Origin: Fidelibacterota bacterium
GTDB taxonomy: Bacteria > Fidelibacterota > Marinisomatia > Marinisomatales > TCS56
Direction: 5' to 3'
DNA: 6,222 bases
Assembly (NCBI GenBank): GCA_013203015.1
Contig: JABMPO010000192.1
Coordinates: forward strand, 1-6,222
The translations under genes and the position numbers were made by a program. The notes under the pieces are model-generated. The model worked only from the letters and a program-made list of their open reading frames with translations. It had not been told where the DNA came from and made no database searches. Position 1 is the first letter of the stretch, and every line of letters begins with the position of its first letter. Below, piece by piece: positions 5,950 through 6,222 of the stretch.

Positions 5950-5973
5950 GTATTTGGGGCAGCAAAGTAAACA

Positions 5974-6222
5974 ATGGTTAAGCTAACTCTGCGCAAAGGA
6001 TTACTTATACTGATTGGTATTCTGTTAGTCGTGTTAGCCACTGTGGGCATTTTTCTTCCACTGTTGCCGACCACGCCTTTTCTGCTGCTGGCGGCTGCCT
6101 GTTTTTTTCGGAGTTCGGACAGACTCTATCGGTGGTTAATCACACACAAATGGTTCGGTCTCTACATCAAGAACTACCGGGAGCATAAGGCCATCACCAA
6201 GGGTGCCAAAGTTGTGATTCTC
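5974..6222 (+). CDS. DUF454 / YbaN-family inner-membrane protein, 3'-truncated by window edge
   Basis: The frame starts at ATG 5974 and stays open to the end of the window (83 codons seen). Residues 9-31 are a strongly hydrophobic segment running into GIFLPLLPTTPFLLLAAACF, followed by FRSSDRLYRWL and HKWFGLYIKNYREHKAITKGAK. This order (LPLLPTTPFLLLA, then aromatic/basic HxWFGxYIxNYRE) is the signature of DUF454, the family of E. coli YbaN. It is a small inner-membrane protein, usually about 120-130 residues, of unknown function. A TAA in frame at 5968 rules out an upstream extension. The Shine-Dalgarno is poor: GGGG at 5956-5959 sits 14 bases away, and a small upstream ORF might assist initiation. 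It starts 269 bp after the SDR stop, so it is probably a separate transcription unit. The family call is firm even though the C-terminus is missing. Confidence 0.88.
   Translation, partial: MVKLTLRKGLLILIGILLVVLATVGIFLPLLPTTPFLLLAAACFFRSSDRLYRWLITHKWFGLYIKNYREHKAITKGAKVVIL

Larger units (their letters stand above)
5705..5973. other. Intergenic region between the SDR and DUF454 genes
   Basis: This 269-bp AT-rich gap holds a 6-bp hairpin, a run of eight G at 5789-5796, a perfect 12-bp palindrome at 5831-5842, a 13-base word at 5847-5859 shared with 977-989, a possible 21-codon ORF at 5884-5949, and three AACGT copies at 5905, 5914 and 5943. I see no convincing sigma-70 promoter; GATAAT at 5837-5842 resembles a -10 box but lacks a properly spaced -35. 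Confidence 0.5.

Overview
The window looks like part of the chromosome of a Gram-negative bacterium of the FCB superphylum (Neomarinimicrobiota, KSB1, Calditrichota or Ignavibacteriota type). The best clue is the C-terminus of the protein at 1060-2601. It carries a Por/type IX secretion (T9SS) type A sorting domain with the phrase NHPNPFNPTTTIKYELP and ends in KMILIK, a style familiar from those phyla. An outer-membrane beta-barrel-like protein and a serine-palmitoyltransferase-like enzyme of Bacteroidota style fit the same picture. The phylum is an inference; the sequence does not prove it. All supported genes are on the + strand.

Layout. (1) 1-950: 3' part of preA, the catalytic FMN/Fe-S subunit of an NAD-dependent dihydropyrimidine dehydrogenase; its N-terminus lies off the left edge. 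(2) 1060-2601: a secreted 513-residue protein with two tandem DUF1566 (Lcl_C) domains and a T9SS sorting domain. (3) 2712-3317: a 201-residue exported protein, probably a small outer-membrane beta-barrel, family not recognised. (4) 3318-3561: a 244-bp gap containing a perfect 9-bp inverted repeat just upstream of the next ribosome binding site. (5) 3562-4833: a PLP-dependent alpha-oxoamine synthase most like bacterial serine palmitoyltransferase. (6) 4826-5704: a classical short-chain dehydrogenase overlapping gene 5 by 8 bp. (7) 5705-5973: a 269-bp gap with a hairpin, a run of eight G, a 12-bp palindrome and a possible 21-codon leader ORF. (8) 5974 to the right edge: the start of a DUF454/YbaN-type inner-membrane protein.

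How they work together. The strongest functional unit is the overlapping pair at 3562-5704. An alpha-oxoamine synthase condenses an amino acid with an acyl thioester to give a 3-keto amine, and an NADPH-type SDR is the enzyme class that would reduce that ketone. This is the logic of the first two steps of long-chain-base (sphingolipid) synthesis, so the pair is a candidate sphinganine-forming cassette. The secreted DUF1566 protein and the barrel protein may be co-expressed surface proteins, but they are separated by 110 bp and nothing in the sequence links them by function. preA belongs to pyrimidine (uracil/thymine) reduction and seems unrelated to the rest. I saw no tRNA, rRNA, CRISPR array, insertion sequence or phage gene.
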